A stretch of 9,364 nt of DNA from the NCBI GenBank assembly GCA_028817775.1, contig JAPPOW010000018.1:1-9364 (forward strand), written 5' to 3'. This stretch comes from Candidatus Melainabacteria bacterium (GTDB lineage Bacteria; Cyanobacteriota; Vampirovibrionia; LMEP-6097). Positions within the stretch are counted from its first letter, which is position 1; the number at the start of each line of letters is the position of its first letter. Shown here piece by piece: positions 1-6,726 of the stretch. Made by a program: the position numbers and the translations under genes. The notes beneath the pieces were generated by a model that searched no databases, had not been told where the DNA came from, and saw only the letters and a program-made list of their open reading frames with translations.

Positions 1-37
1 CCGACACAAAACCTCCTAATACGATTTTTTAACGCCA

Positions 38-79
38 GTCACTAGTTGTATGCAGCTTCGCTGCATAGCCGGTCACTAG
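38..79. repeat. Small hairpin flanked by direct repeats
   Basis: The 8-bp word GTCACTAG occurs at 38-45 and again at 72-79. Between the copies, 49-67 (TATGCAGCTTCGCTGCATA) is a perfect hairpin with a 7-8 bp stem and a 3-5 nt loop. No T-run follows, so it does not look like an intrinsic terminator. It lies upstream of the first gene and could be a short mobile-repeat remnant or an mRNA structure; nothing in the sequence decides which. Confidence 0.5.
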
Positions 80-131
80 ACTCCAGTAATTTTGTGCATC
101 AGTTTTCTCACGTCCGGCGAATGCTTTAAAA

Positions 132-144
132 TATAAACATAGGA
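132..144 (+). promoter_or_regulatory. Possible -10 box and Shine-Dalgarno of the first gene
   Basis: TATAAA at 132-137 could be a -10 box, but no convincing -35 lies 16-18 bp upstream. AGGA at 141-144 sits 4 nt before the ATG at 149 and is the clearest ribosome binding site in the window, supporting that start. If the -10 is real the leader would be only a few bases and would cut into the AGGA, so the true promoter may be farther upstream. Confidence 0.35.
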
Positions 145-148
145 TTTT

Positions 149-1213
149 ATGCAGAAATCTGTCTATATCTTTTTGTTAATAAATATTTTCACATTAGCCA
201 ATTTATTGGCAATATGTCCTGTGACAGCCACGGATATTTTTCAACTCAGCGTCAGTCAAGTTGAAACCAAAGGACTCAAAATTAAAGTACTGCCTGAAAC
301 TATACTTGATACTGAACTTAGCCTTGAAGGAGATTTGTTCAGTGGTTTTCTGGATGAACAAGCCTGCAAAATTATTCGAGTACCTGAACGCACCCGTATT
401 ATTGGAGAAGTGGTTGAACTAAAACGTCCGAGTAATTTTAAACGAGGTGCCAAGATCAAAGTTCATGTCGATAGACTAATGCTCTACGATGGTACTACTG
501 TCAAAGTTAGTGCTGACTTTAGCTCTAAACCAAGTATGCAGGATGACGATAATCCTAATGCTTTGAAATCATTTGGACGCAAAGTGCTGCGTGAAACTTC
601 TAATGTCAGTGCTAGTACCTTGGTTGGTGCAATGGACTCAGTTCAATATGGTGGGATTGGCACGGCAATTGCTACTAGCGGGATTTCTACCTTAGTGGGA
701 GCAGGATTAGGACTTGGTATGGGACTTGTTGGTGCAGTCAAAAACAAAGGTGAGAATTTAGTTAGTACCGGCTTTGAAGCAATCAATCTCAAACTTGAAT
801 CTGATTTTGTTTTCCTTGAAGACCTGCCGATTATGGAACAGCCACTACAAGTAATGAGTACTGAATTGCTCGGTGTCAAAATTAATGTCAATAGAATTTC
901 TAAACTCCATTCTACTAGTTATGGAGACTATTTGGTTTTGGATATAGATCTTGTCAATCAAGGCCCTAGAGAACTATTCATGGGTGACTTTGTCCTCAGT
1001 TCTCGCCGGCATATACTTCCTGTCTACAATAATCCGCTCTTGGCTAGTGGTGGTATGCAAGAGCCAGAGCAAGATAAGCTAAGCGATGGCGTTAAAATAG
1101 CTTTCTCACTGGGATCAATAAAGAAGAAGGATAATTATCAATTGATGTTGCTAGATCCAGTCAGTCAGGAGATCATAGCAAATACAGAGATTGATATTTC
1201 AACTTACCTCTGA
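149..1213 (+). CDS. Exported beta-rich protein with glycine-zipper segment, function unknown
   Basis: This 354-residue protein begins with a lysine and a hydrophobic stretch (residues 5-28) ending near a TAT/ATA cleavage-like site, so it is probably exported. Residues 60-123 look like a compact beta domain; the pattern VPERTRIIGEVVE followed by RLMLYDGTTVKV resembles the 'P-x-GTR-x-x-G-x-V ... DG' layout of the VirB10/TrbI-type beta domain, an inference from pattern only. Residues 157-197 are rich in G, A and S (GAGLGLGMGLVGAV), a glycine-zipper-like segment that could insert in or lie against a membrane. Residues 255-350 read as a second beta domain (YLVLDIDLVNQGPRELFMGDF), similar in style to DUF4352-like sandwiches. 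The start is supported by AGGA 4 nt upstream. The stop overlaps the ATG of the next gene, so the two are probably co-translated. I do not recognise a specific family; an envelope role is likely. Confidence 0.75.
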   Translation: MQKSVYIFLLINIFTLANLLAICPVTATDIFQLSVSQVETKGLKIKVLPETILDTELSLEGDLFSGFLDEQACKIIRVPERTRIIGEVVELKRPSNFKRGAKIKVHVDRLMLYDGTTVKVSADFSSKPSMQDDDNPNALKSFGRKVLRETSNVSASTLVGAMDSVQYGGIGTAIATSGISTLVGAGLGLGMGLVGAVKNKGENLVSTGFEAINLKLESDFVFLEDLPIMEQPLQVMSTELLGVKINVNRISKLHSTSYGDYLVLDIDLVNQGPRELFMGDFVLSSRRHILPVYNNPLLASGGMQEPEQDKLSDGVKIAFSLGSIKKKDNYQLMLLDPVSQEIIANTEIDISTYL

Positions 1214-2562
1214 TGGATGATAGCCAAAATATTTTTCCAGAAAACTTTTCTACTAGTGATATGAGTGATATCGATCTAGATTCACTCACTGCGCATAGTG
1301 ATATGACTGGGCTCGATAGTATTCATGAAGCCAAGCCCTATAATGAGTCTGAAATTTTTGCAATCAGTCATGAGTACTATCAAAACAAAGGAATCAAGGC
1401 TTGGTCTAACCAAGCTGGCAAAATTATTCCGCACAAAGTTGGTACTAATTATCAAGCTGCACTTGGCTTTGCTCGTTTGGTTAAAGCTAACCTCAAAAAT
1501 TATTCCTGGAACGAAAAACTAAATATTCTTGAGTGCGGCGCTGGCTCGGGACGTTTCTCGCGTCACTTACTGCATGCCTTTAAAGAATTAGAGATTGCTA
1601 ATAAGTGCACACTATTAATCACTGACTACTCAAAACAAAACTTGGATGATATCGCTCAATCCAGTATGTTGGCTGAGTTTGAAGAAGATGAAGACTATCG
1701 TCTTGTTGAGTTTGATATTGTTGAGGCTAGTAGAGGCACTACGCTTGCTGGCAAGCGTTTCAATTTTGGCAATATTGCAGCTGTCTATTTACACTATGTC
1801 TTGGATTCATTGCCGCTAACAATTTTGCGTAATCAAGGTGATAAGCAAGAAGAACTCAATCTCTCTATCTCACGCCGTCGTGACCAGCGCTACGATGTGC
1901 TGGAGAATGATTTCTTTCAAGCTCGCTTGGAAATAAATGAAAGCTGGCAGGATTATAAGTGGCAAGAACAGTCAGAGCCTGAACGATATTACCAAGAACA
2001 TTTCCAGCAATACTATCAACATAAAAAAGAAGACCTCAACTATCCTTATCAAGCTATGCGTGCGGTGGATAATTTGAACCGGATGTTAGATGATAGAGCC
2101 TTTTTGCTCAGTTCAGATTTGCTTGATGCTCATGGGCGCCGCTATGCAATTGTGGGAAACTCAGTCCTGCACCCGCTTGACAGCAAGTTTATTCTTGATT
2201 ACCAAATACAAGAGGGTAACTTTGGTGAAGTACTTATCGAAGAATCAAAAAATCTGTCTCGTATGCTCTTAAGTAAATCAAAAAATGTAATAGAGGACTT
2301 ACTACCGGTCTTCCATGATTTGCATATTCATGACAATCATCTGACTAAATATTTGCAGATGGAAAAAGCATTGAGGCACTTGGTTGAAGGTAATGATCCC
2401 AATAGTTTGCTAATGCTCTTGCGTGAGTTTACTAAGCTTGCTCCTTATTGTTCTAGTACTTATAGATTCTGGTCAGAATATTACAAGATGATTGGTAAAG
2501 AAAATTATGCAATGGAAGCTTTGGAAAAAGCAAAATTGAATGATTATTGGGCTGATTTGTAA
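1213..2562 (+). CDS. SAM-dependent methyltransferase (possibly MidA-like) with helical C-terminus
   Basis: The 449-residue product contains a class I SAM-binding motif, ILECGAGSGRFSRHLL, at residues 105-120. It is followed by LLITDYSKQNLD (134-145), whose Asp138 is placed like the acidic residue that holds the SAM ribose. FGNIAAVYLHYVLDSLP (185-201) occupies the place of the 'NE-x-x-DA-x-P' segment in the MidA/Methyltransf_28 family, though the Asn-Glu pair is not conserved, so the substrate is uncertain. Residues 1-45 are acidic and probably disordered. The last ~50 residues (FWSEYYKMIGKENYAMEALEKAKL) look like a TPR-type helical pair that may bind a partner. The ATG shares its A with the TGA of the upstream gene (TGATG), a classic coupled arrangement, so the methyltransferase may act with the exported protein. 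The stop lies 6 bp before an inverted repeat. Confidence 0.75.
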   Translation: MDDSQNIFPENFSTSDMSDIDLDSLTAHSDMTGLDSIHEAKPYNESEIFAISHEYYQNKGIKAWSNQAGKIIPHKVGTNYQAALGFARLVKANLKNYSWNEKLNILECGAGSGRFSRHLLHAFKELEIANKCTLLITDYSKQNLDDIAQSSMLAEFEEDEDYRLVEFDIVEASRGTTLAGKRFNFGNIAAVYLHYVLDSLPLTILRNQGDKQEELNLSISRRRDQRYDVLENDFFQARLEINESWQDYKWQEQSEPERYYQEHFQQYYQHKKEDLNYPYQAMRAVDNLNRMLDDRAFLLSSDLLDAHGRRYAIVGNSVLHPLDSKFILDYQIQEGNFGEVLIEESKNLSRMLLSKSKNVIEDLLPVFHDLHIHDNHLTKYLQMEKALRHLVEGNDPNSLLMLLREFTKLAPYCSSTYRFWSEYYKMIGKENYAMEALEKAKLNDYWADL

Positions 2563-2568
2563 CTCTCG

Positions 2569-2673
2569 GTCATTGCGACCGCGAGCCAAAGGCGTGGCGG
2601 GAAGCAATCTAATGTAGGGAATGCAGCGGAACCTATGCATTAGATTGCTTCGTCGTAAACTCCTTGCAATGAC
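2569..2673. repeat. REP-like inverted repeat between convergent genes
   Basis: Outer arms GTCATTGC (2569-2576) and GCAATGAC (2666-2673) are exact complements. The inner arms 2601-2614 (GAAGCAATCTAATG) and 2638-2651 (CATTAGATTGCTTC) form a perfect 14-bp stem, extended by TAGG/CCTA with a 2-nt bulge. The wording GTCATTGCGA ... GAAGCAATC ... GATTGCTTCGTC ... GCAATGAC is like dispersed intergenic repeats known from many bacterial genomes. It fills the gap between the methyltransferase stop and the dus stop and may end transcription from both sides, although neither strand has a T-run. Confidence 0.8.
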
Positions 2674-2685
2674 GGTTGCTGGGTA

Positions 2686-3684
2686 CTAGTTGAGGTTTAG
2701 TTCTTGAAGCTCACCAATAATTTCTTCTGCTTCTTGATAGGAATTAATTGAAACAATCTGTGGTCGTTTCTTACCAGCGCCGCGCATACCAGTGACATAG
2801 TTTGAAATATGACGGCGGCTTTCTCTGATACCAACAACATCACCCTTGTACTCTACTAGCATCTTACAATGCTTGAGAGCAAGCTCGAGTTTGGTTTTAG
2901 TATCAGGCTCAGCTAAGTTCTCACCAGTGGCAATAAAGTGATTGACTTGTTTTGAGAACCAAGGCTTGCCCATAGTGCCACGAGCAATTGCCATACCAGC
3001 AGCGCCAGTCACTTCCATTGCCTGTTCAACATCGTCTAAGGTTTTGATATCACCATTGGCAAAGACTGGAATAGAAACAGCTTCAACCACTTTGGTGATT
3101 TCTGACCAGTCAGCAGAGCCGCTATATTTTTGGGCTCGGGTGCGTCCATGAATAGTGAGAGCTTTGATACCTAACGATTCAAATTTTTGTGCAAGTTCAA
3201 CTACATTCTTTTCTTCTTCGCACCAACCTAATCTGGTTTTGACTGTGACTGGTAATTTAGTTGCTTGCATTACGGCACGGATAATGTCACAAGCTAGATC
3301 TGGTTCACGCATCAGAGCGGCACCATCCATGCTGTTAACTAGTTTAGGTACCGGGCAGCCCATATTGATATCGATAAATTTAGCGCCAGCTTCTTGAGCG
3401 ATAGCTGCTGCTTCAGCCATCACCTCAGGTTCATGTCCAAATACTTGAATACCAGTCAGTGGATCTCCCTCAGGAATATCCATGCGGGCGCTATGGCGGT
3501 GGTCCTTACGGTTCTTATGCGCATGTGTGATTGATTTTGAACTCAGCATCTCGGTAGAGAGCAAAACATTGGGATCAAACTCACGGCAGAGTTTACGGTA
3601 GACAATATCTGTCACTCCTGCCATTGGCGGGATATAGACGTAGCCATTAAGCTCAAGATCTCCTATTTTCGTAATCTTATCCAT
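2686..3684 (-). CDS. dus: tRNA-dihydrouridine synthase (DusB-type)
   Basis: This 332-residue flavoenzyme reduces specific uridines in tRNA to dihydrouridine using FMN and NADPH in the cytoplasm. Family signatures appear in order: YIPPMAGVTDIVYRKLCREF at 17-36 (barrel entry and FMN site), INMGCPVPK at 106-114 with catalytic Cys110, VKTRLGW at 148-154, HGRTRAQKYSG at 179-189, FANGDI at 208-213 and IARGTMGKPW at 233-242 (FMN phosphate binding). Length is normal for the family. The wording is closest to DusB, but I would not fix the target uridine from this. The start is taken at the ATG on 3684-3682, right before the conserved N-terminus; no Shine-Dalgarno precedes it. The start codon and the first five codons lie inside a long inverted repeat, which is highly unusual. 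It is the last gene of the minus-strand block, 99 bp after ctpA. Confidence 0.95.
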   Translation of the reverse strand: MDKITKIGDLELNGYVYIPPMAGVTDIVYRKLCREFDPNVLLSTEMLSSKSITHAHKNRKDHRHSARMDIPEGDPLTGIQVFGHEPEVMAEAAAIAQEAGAKFIDINMGCPVPKLVNSMDGAALMREPDLACDIIRAVMQATKLPVTVKTRLGWCEEEKNVVELAQKFESLGIKALTIHGRTRAQKYSGSADWSEITKVVEAVSIPVFANGDIKTLDDVEQAMEVTGAAGMAIARGTMGKPWFSKQVNHFIATGENLAEPDTKTKLELALKHCKMLVEYKGDVVGIRESRRHISNYVTGMRGAGKKRPQIVSINSYQEAEEIIGELQELNLN

Positions 3685-3781
3685 GCCGGGTAGTTACAAT
3701 GTTTGGTTTAACGATAACAAGTATAGCCTAATGAGATCAAAAAACCTAATATCGTGACTACCCGGCATGGATAAGATTACG
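3670..3781. repeat. 40-bp inverted repeat containing the dus start codon
   Basis: Positions 3670-3694 and 3757-3781 are exact reverse complements over 25 bp. The match continues inward to 3709 and 3742 with 11 of 15 positions conserved, giving 36 of 40 in all, around a 32-base centre (3710-3741). The left arm contains the dus ATG (3682-3684) and codons MDKIT; the right arm is a mirrored copy lying against the ctpA stop. On the plus strand that copy reads MDKITV and then TAG at 3785-3787. In a transcript running on from ctpA the two arms would pair and bury the dus start. Origin may be a template-switch duplication. Confidence 0.93.
3720..3725 (-). promoter_or_regulatory. Candidate -10 box for dus inside the repeat loop
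   Basis: On the minus strand 3725-3720 reads TATACT. A start point near 3713 would give a dus leader of roughly 28 nt that lacks the ctpA-side arm, so the hairpin could not form in that transcript. No good -35 is visible at 17 bp (TAGGTT), so this is only a candidate. Confidence 0.3.
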
Positions 3782-3783
3782 GT

Positions 3784-5166
3784 TTAGTCTTTTTTCTCGT
3801 CTTTTTCAGCTTCTTTTTTAGCTTTTTCTTCTTCGTACTTAGCGTCTAACTCAGTAACCTTGTCAAGAATTTCTTGAGTGATTGCAATGGCTGTATCACC
3901 AACCATATTTTTGAGTACAGCAACCCCCTTCATTAATTGCTTGTCTTGAGCATCTTCTGGTTGACGTACTCCAAACTTAACATTGGGATCAAAGAACCAT
4001 GGTCCGCGACTTTGATCATAATCAAGCTTCTCTAGTTTAACTTCGTAATCTGGTTTGATACCCTTCTTGTTGATATCAGTTTTGTTTGGTGTGAGGTACT
4101 TTGCAATTGTGACATTGATACCACTACCGTCACCCAATTTATTAATTGCTTGTACTAAACCCTTGCCAAAAGTTTTGGTACCAACAATTTCAGCACGGCC
4201 GTTGTCACGTACTGCACCTGAGAAAATTTCACTGGCACTAGCACTATTGCTGTTGACTAGCAGTACTAGTGGTTTGTTAGAGCTAATGATTTTACGTGAG
4301 TTAAATGAACTGACGTAACCATTTTTGTTGACGGTACTAACTATGACACCTTCTGAAATAAACATGTCAGAGATAACCATTGCGTTATTCAAGAGACCAC
4401 CAGGATTATTGCGAAGATCAATAATGAAACCCTTGGCTTGCTCGTTGAGTTTGTCCATTGCGTCAAGCAATTCTTCTACTGTATCTTTGGAAATAAAAGT
4501 GGAGAGGCGGATATAGCCGACGTCATCAAAAATAATTTTGGCTTGTCCATCAGGGATTGAGCGAATTGGAATCACCGCACGCGTAATAGTTTTCTTGAGT
4601 TTTTCATCTTCACGTTTGATAGTGAGGGTTACTTCTGTGTCCACTGGTCCACGAATCATTTTGGCTGCGTTTTCAATAGACAGTCCAGAAGTGTTCTTAC
4701 CGTCAATCTCAATAATCAAGTCGTTCGGACGCAAGTCTGCTTTGGAACCAGGAGTACCTTCAATTGGAGCGATGATAATCACCTGACCAGATTTATCCAA
4801 GCCAATCTGGATACCAACACCAGTCAATTCTGCTTCAATTGATTCTTTCTCTTCTTCAAAGGCTTTGCGGTCTAAGTAGCGAGTATAACGATCACCCAAT
4901 GAAGCAACCATGGTTTTGATTGCAATTACAGCTTCATTGCGTGTCTCTAAATATTCATCGTAACGATGGCGCCAAATTTCCCAATCTTGATGATTGTAGT
5001 GCTGATCGACGTAATCATTTTTGATAATTTTCCAGACTTTGTCGTAGAGTTCTACCGGTGGTACATCAGGGTAATCTTTCTCTTTGGGTGGCTCTGATTT
5101 GATGCGAATTGCCTGAGCTGGCACTACAGTGCTCAACAAAAATAGGAGTAAAAGAAATTTACGCAT
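3784..5166 (-). CDS. ctpA: Carboxyl-terminal processing protease, S41 family
   Basis: The 460-residue precursor starts with a signal peptide (MRKFLLLLFLLSTVVPAQA, cleavage expected after residue 19), so the enzyme acts outside the cytoplasm. A helical N-terminal part is followed by a PDZ domain at about 112-190 (TGVGIQIGLD, IIEIDGKNTSGLS), which selects C-terminal tails. The S41 core has GYIRLSTF (217-224), GFIIDLRNNPGGLL (246-259) and NSASASEIFSGAVRDNGRAEIVGTKTFGKG. Aligned by eye to E. coli Tsp, the Ser-Lys pair is Ser310 and Lys335, with Asp321 at the Tsp Asp441 position, so the protein looks active. The C-terminus is a lysine- and glutamate-rich tail. In photosynthetic cyanobacteria CtpA matures the D1 protein; here I infer only a general envelope protease. 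A TATAAT lies 8 nt upstream of the ATG and there is no Shine-Dalgarno. Confidence 0.95.
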   Translation of the reverse strand: MRKFLLLLFLLSTVVPAQAIRIKSEPPKEKDYPDVPPVELYDKVWKIIKNDYVDQHYNHQDWEIWRHRYDEYLETRNEAVIAIKTMVASLGDRYTRYLDRKAFEEEKESIEAELTGVGIQIGLDKSGQVIIIAPIEGTPGSKADLRPNDLIIEIDGKNTSGLSIENAAKMIRGPVDTEVTLTIKREDEKLKKTITRAVIPIRSIPDGQAKIIFDDVGYIRLSTFISKDTVEELLDAMDKLNEQAKGFIIDLRNNPGGLLNNAMVISDMFISEGVIVSTVNKNGYVSSFNSRKIISSNKPLVLLVNSNSASASEIFSGAVRDNGRAEIVGTKTFGKGLVQAINKLGDGSGINVTIAKYLTPNKTDINKKGIKPDYEVKLEKLDYDQSRGPWFFDPNVKFGVRQPEDAQDKQLMKGVAVLKNMVGDTAIAITQEILDKVTELDAKYEEEKAKKEAEKDEKKD

Positions 5167-5174
5167 TGCTATTT

Positions 5175-5203
5175 ATTATATAGCGGGGGGATTGCCACGT
5201 CGA
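5175..5203 (-). promoter_or_regulatory. Promoter of ctpA, probably near-leaderless
   Basis: On the minus strand TCGACG (5203-5198) is followed after 17 bp by TATAAT (5180-5175). The first matches TTGACA at 4 of 6 positions and the second is perfect. The ATG at 5166 is only 8 nt past the -10, so the expected start point falls within a few bases of the start codon. The -35 lies inside the REP-like element that follows thrB. Confidence 0.6.
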
Positions 5204-5222
5204 GCTTTGCTCTCCTGGCAAT
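5191..5222. repeat. REP-like element with nested stems between thrB and ctpA
   Basis: ATTGCCA (5191-5197) pairs exactly with TGGCAAT (5216-5222), and inside it GAGC (5202-5205) pairs with GCTC (5209-5212) around TTT. With the following AC (5223-5224) it reads GTCATTGCC... on the minus strand, the same opening as the element at 2569. It lies 4 bp from the thrB stop and overlaps the ctpA -35 box, so it could both end thrB transcripts and affect ctpA. Confidence 0.7.
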
Positions 5223-5226
5223 GACA

Positions 5227-6135
5227 TTAGCTAATGCTTGCACCATTATCTACAGCACGTAAATATCTAATCTCAGACTTAACACTGCTTTGTAACCAAG
5301 CAGATTGCATGGCTAAGCCTACAGTCTCAGCTACTTGTTGATTATCAACTACTGCAATCAAGGTTGAACCGGCACCAGAGAGCATAGTGCCGATAGCACC
5401 AGCTTCTACCCCTGAATCCAAGACACATCGCATACCAGGAACCAGTTGAGCCCGGTAGCGTTGATGTAATCTATCCTTGAAACATTGCTTCAAAACCTCT
5501 GTGTCCTTGGCAGCTAGTGCAGCAACCAAAAGTGAGCTGTAACCAATATTGAAAACCGCGTCTGGGAAATCAACCTGAGTCGGTAGGATAGATCTAGCAT
5601 TTGCAGTGGGCACTTTGAAATCAGGAGTGATTGCAACAAAGAATAAATTTTGGTCCCAATCAAGTTTGACGTAATGATGATTGCTATTGGCGTAGATGCA
5701 GACTACCAAACCACCAGCAATCGCTGGAGTGATATTGTCTGGGTGCCCGTCCAATTGGGTACCGATCTTGAGTAATTTATTCTGATCATATGGATTACCA
5801 AGAATTTGATTGGCTGCCATCAAACCAGCCACAATAGCGGTACTACTTGAGCCAAAACCACCAGTGGTTGGAATCTGAGCATCAAAATGAATCTTGACTG
5901 AAGGACTTGTTTTGTTTTCCTTCTTGAAAACATAGTCAAAGGCTCGATAAACTAAATTATCTTTGGAATAAGGGATTGCCTCGGGGCTCAGATTAGAACT
6001 ATAGGCAAGTTCCCCTGTCTCTCCCGTAATCTCAAAATCATAGCGATTATAGAGGTCTAGTGCTAAACCGAGGACGTCAAAACCTGGACCCAAATTTGAG
6101 GTACTGGCAGGCACTTTGACGCTAAATTTATCCAT
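5227..6135 (-). CDS. thrB: Homoserine kinase (GHMP family)
   Basis: This cytoplasmic enzyme phosphorylates L-homoserine with ATP, the step before threonine synthase. From the chosen ATG (6135-6133) it has 302 residues, normal for ThrB. Motif 1 is VKVPASTSNLGPGFDVLGLALD (6-27), the ATP-binding GHMP loop is IPTTGGFGSSSTAIVAGL (88-105), LDGHPDNITPAIAGG is at 128-142, and the C-terminal SGAGSTL is at 253-259. Two small departures are visible: Phe in GFGSSS where Leu is usual, and Asp in DGHPDN where the family commonly has Glu, a metal-binding position; both are mild. An in-frame ATG at 6195 would add 20 residues, but these are encoded by a REP-like element and precede the conserved start, so I reject it. 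No other threonine gene is next to it. There is no clear Shine-Dalgarno. Confidence 0.93.
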   Translation of the reverse strand: MDKFSVKVPASTSNLGPGFDVLGLALDLYNRYDFEITGETGELAYSSNLSPEAIPYSKDNLVYRAFDYVFKKENKTSPSVKIHFDAQIPTTGGFGSSSTAIVAGLMAANQILGNPYDQNKLLKIGTQLDGHPDNITPAIAGGLVVCIYANSNHHYVKLDWDQNLFFVAITPDFKVPTANARSILPTQVDFPDAVFNIGYSSLLVAALAAKDTEVLKQCFKDRLHQRYRAQLVPGMRCVLDSGVEAGAIGTMLSGAGSTLIAVVDNQQVAETVGLAMQSAWLQSSVKSEIRYLRAVDNGASIS

Positions 6136-6141
6136 GTTTTC

Positions 6142-6150
6142 TTTATACCA
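6142..6150 (-). promoter_or_regulatory. Extended -10 box placing the thrB start point on its ATG
   Basis: The minus strand reads TGG followed by TATAAA (6150-6142), an extended -10 of the TGn type. Six bases then separate it from the ATG at 6135, so the expected first transcribed base is the A of the start codon. No good -35 is visible, as is common for extended -10 promoters. This suggests a leaderless thrB mRNA. Confidence 0.45.
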
Positions 6151-6154
6151 TGAA

Positions 6155-6193
6155 GTCATCCTGAGGAACGCCTCTGGCGTGACCGAGGATCTC
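6155..6193. repeat. REP-like element with nested stems upstream of thrB
   Basis: The element opens GTCATCCTGAGGAACG and closes GAGGATCTC, wording familiar from dispersed intergenic repeats in many bacteria. ATCCT (6158-6162) pairs with AGGAT (6186-6190), and ACGCC (6168-6172) pairs with GGCGT (6176-6180) around TCT. The nested-stem plan is like that of the element at 5191. It lies in the divergent thrB spacer and creates the false N-terminal extension of thrB. Confidence 0.65.
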
Positions 6194-6223
6194 ATTGTTG
6201 TGCAGTAAAAGCTGCTTCTTAAA

Positions 6224-6229
6224 TATAAT
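6224..6229 (+). promoter_or_regulatory. -10 box for the gene at 6279
   Basis: A perfect TATAAT lies in an AT-rich stretch. The best upstream partner words, TTGTTG at 6195 and TTGTGC at 6198, are too far away (23 and 20 bp), so the -35 is weak or absent. A start point near 6236 would give a leader of about 43 nt. Confidence 0.45.
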
Positions 6230-6278
6230 TAAAGATAAATACCGTTGTTCTTGCAGCGATTCGTGGCATAAATCCTCT

Positions 6279-6713
6279 ATGGCAAGAGATAATTCCCTAG
6301 AAGATCTTTGTACTAATTTAGTTGAAGCTCTTAATTCTGTAGCAATGGCTGATGAGTTGCCTGCATATTTGCATACTAAGGCACGTGATATGAATGCACT
6401 TGGCAAGCATGAAGCTCTGGCGAAATCAATCCCAGAAGATCGTTTTCAACGTTTGTTTGATTCCAAGAACAAAGCAAGACTAAGTCGTGATCTTGATGTG
6501 GTTACTAAGCATGACTTGATAAGTCAGTTGATCAAGATGAAGCCAGTGCTAGAGCGCGTTACGGATAGTAGTTTTAGATTAATGGTTGAGCGTTTGACCT
6601 CAGTTTATGAGTTGGCTTTTTATTTAAGTGATCTTACAGAGGAAGTTTTGTCTCGTGAAGCCCAGTTAGCTGCAGAAATAGGTGGCGATTTCAAAGTTCG
6701 AAGCTTGAAGTAG
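6279..6713 (+). CDS. Small helical soluble protein, function unknown
   Basis: I do not recognise this 144-residue protein. It is charged and predicted almost wholly helical, with no signal peptide or membrane segment; alternating hydrophobic positions at LEDLCTNLVEALNSV, LISQLIKMKPVLERV and MVERLTSVYELAFYLSDLTEEVL suggest a helical bundle or dimer. I chose the ATG at 6279 (MARDNSLEDL) over the in-frame ATG at 6195 because the added residues are cysteine-rich, unlike the rest, and the TATAAT at 6224 lies downstream of the earlier codon. No Shine-Dalgarno is visible. It is divergent from thrB and followed after 13 bp by a small membrane-protein gene, so the two are probably one operon. Confidence 0.65.
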   Translation: MARDNSLEDLCTNLVEALNSVAMADELPAYLHTKARDMNALGKHEALAKSIPEDRFQRLFDSKNKARLSRDLDVVTKHDLISQLIKMKPVLERVTDSSFRLMVERLTSVYELAFYLSDLTEEVLSREAQLAAEIGGDFKVRSLK

Positions 6714-6726
6714 TAAAATAAAGGCA

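Noticed and set aside
256..891. Antisense open frames over the first gene.
   Set aside because: They are shadows of the coding frame, with serine- and proline-rich translations and no start signals.
3767..3787. A hexapeptide frame MDKITV on the plus strand.
   Set aside because: It is the mirrored copy of the dus start produced by the inverted repeat; there is no sign that it is translated.
3784..5166. CtpA as evidence of photosynthesis (D1 processing).
   Set aside because: S41 C-terminal proteases are widespread in non-photosynthetic bacteria and no photosystem gene is present.
6136..6195. A 20-residue N-terminal extension of thrB starting at an ATG on 6195.
   Set aside because: It is encoded by a REP-like element and lies upstream of the conserved ThrB N-terminus; the ATG at 6135 fits the family length.
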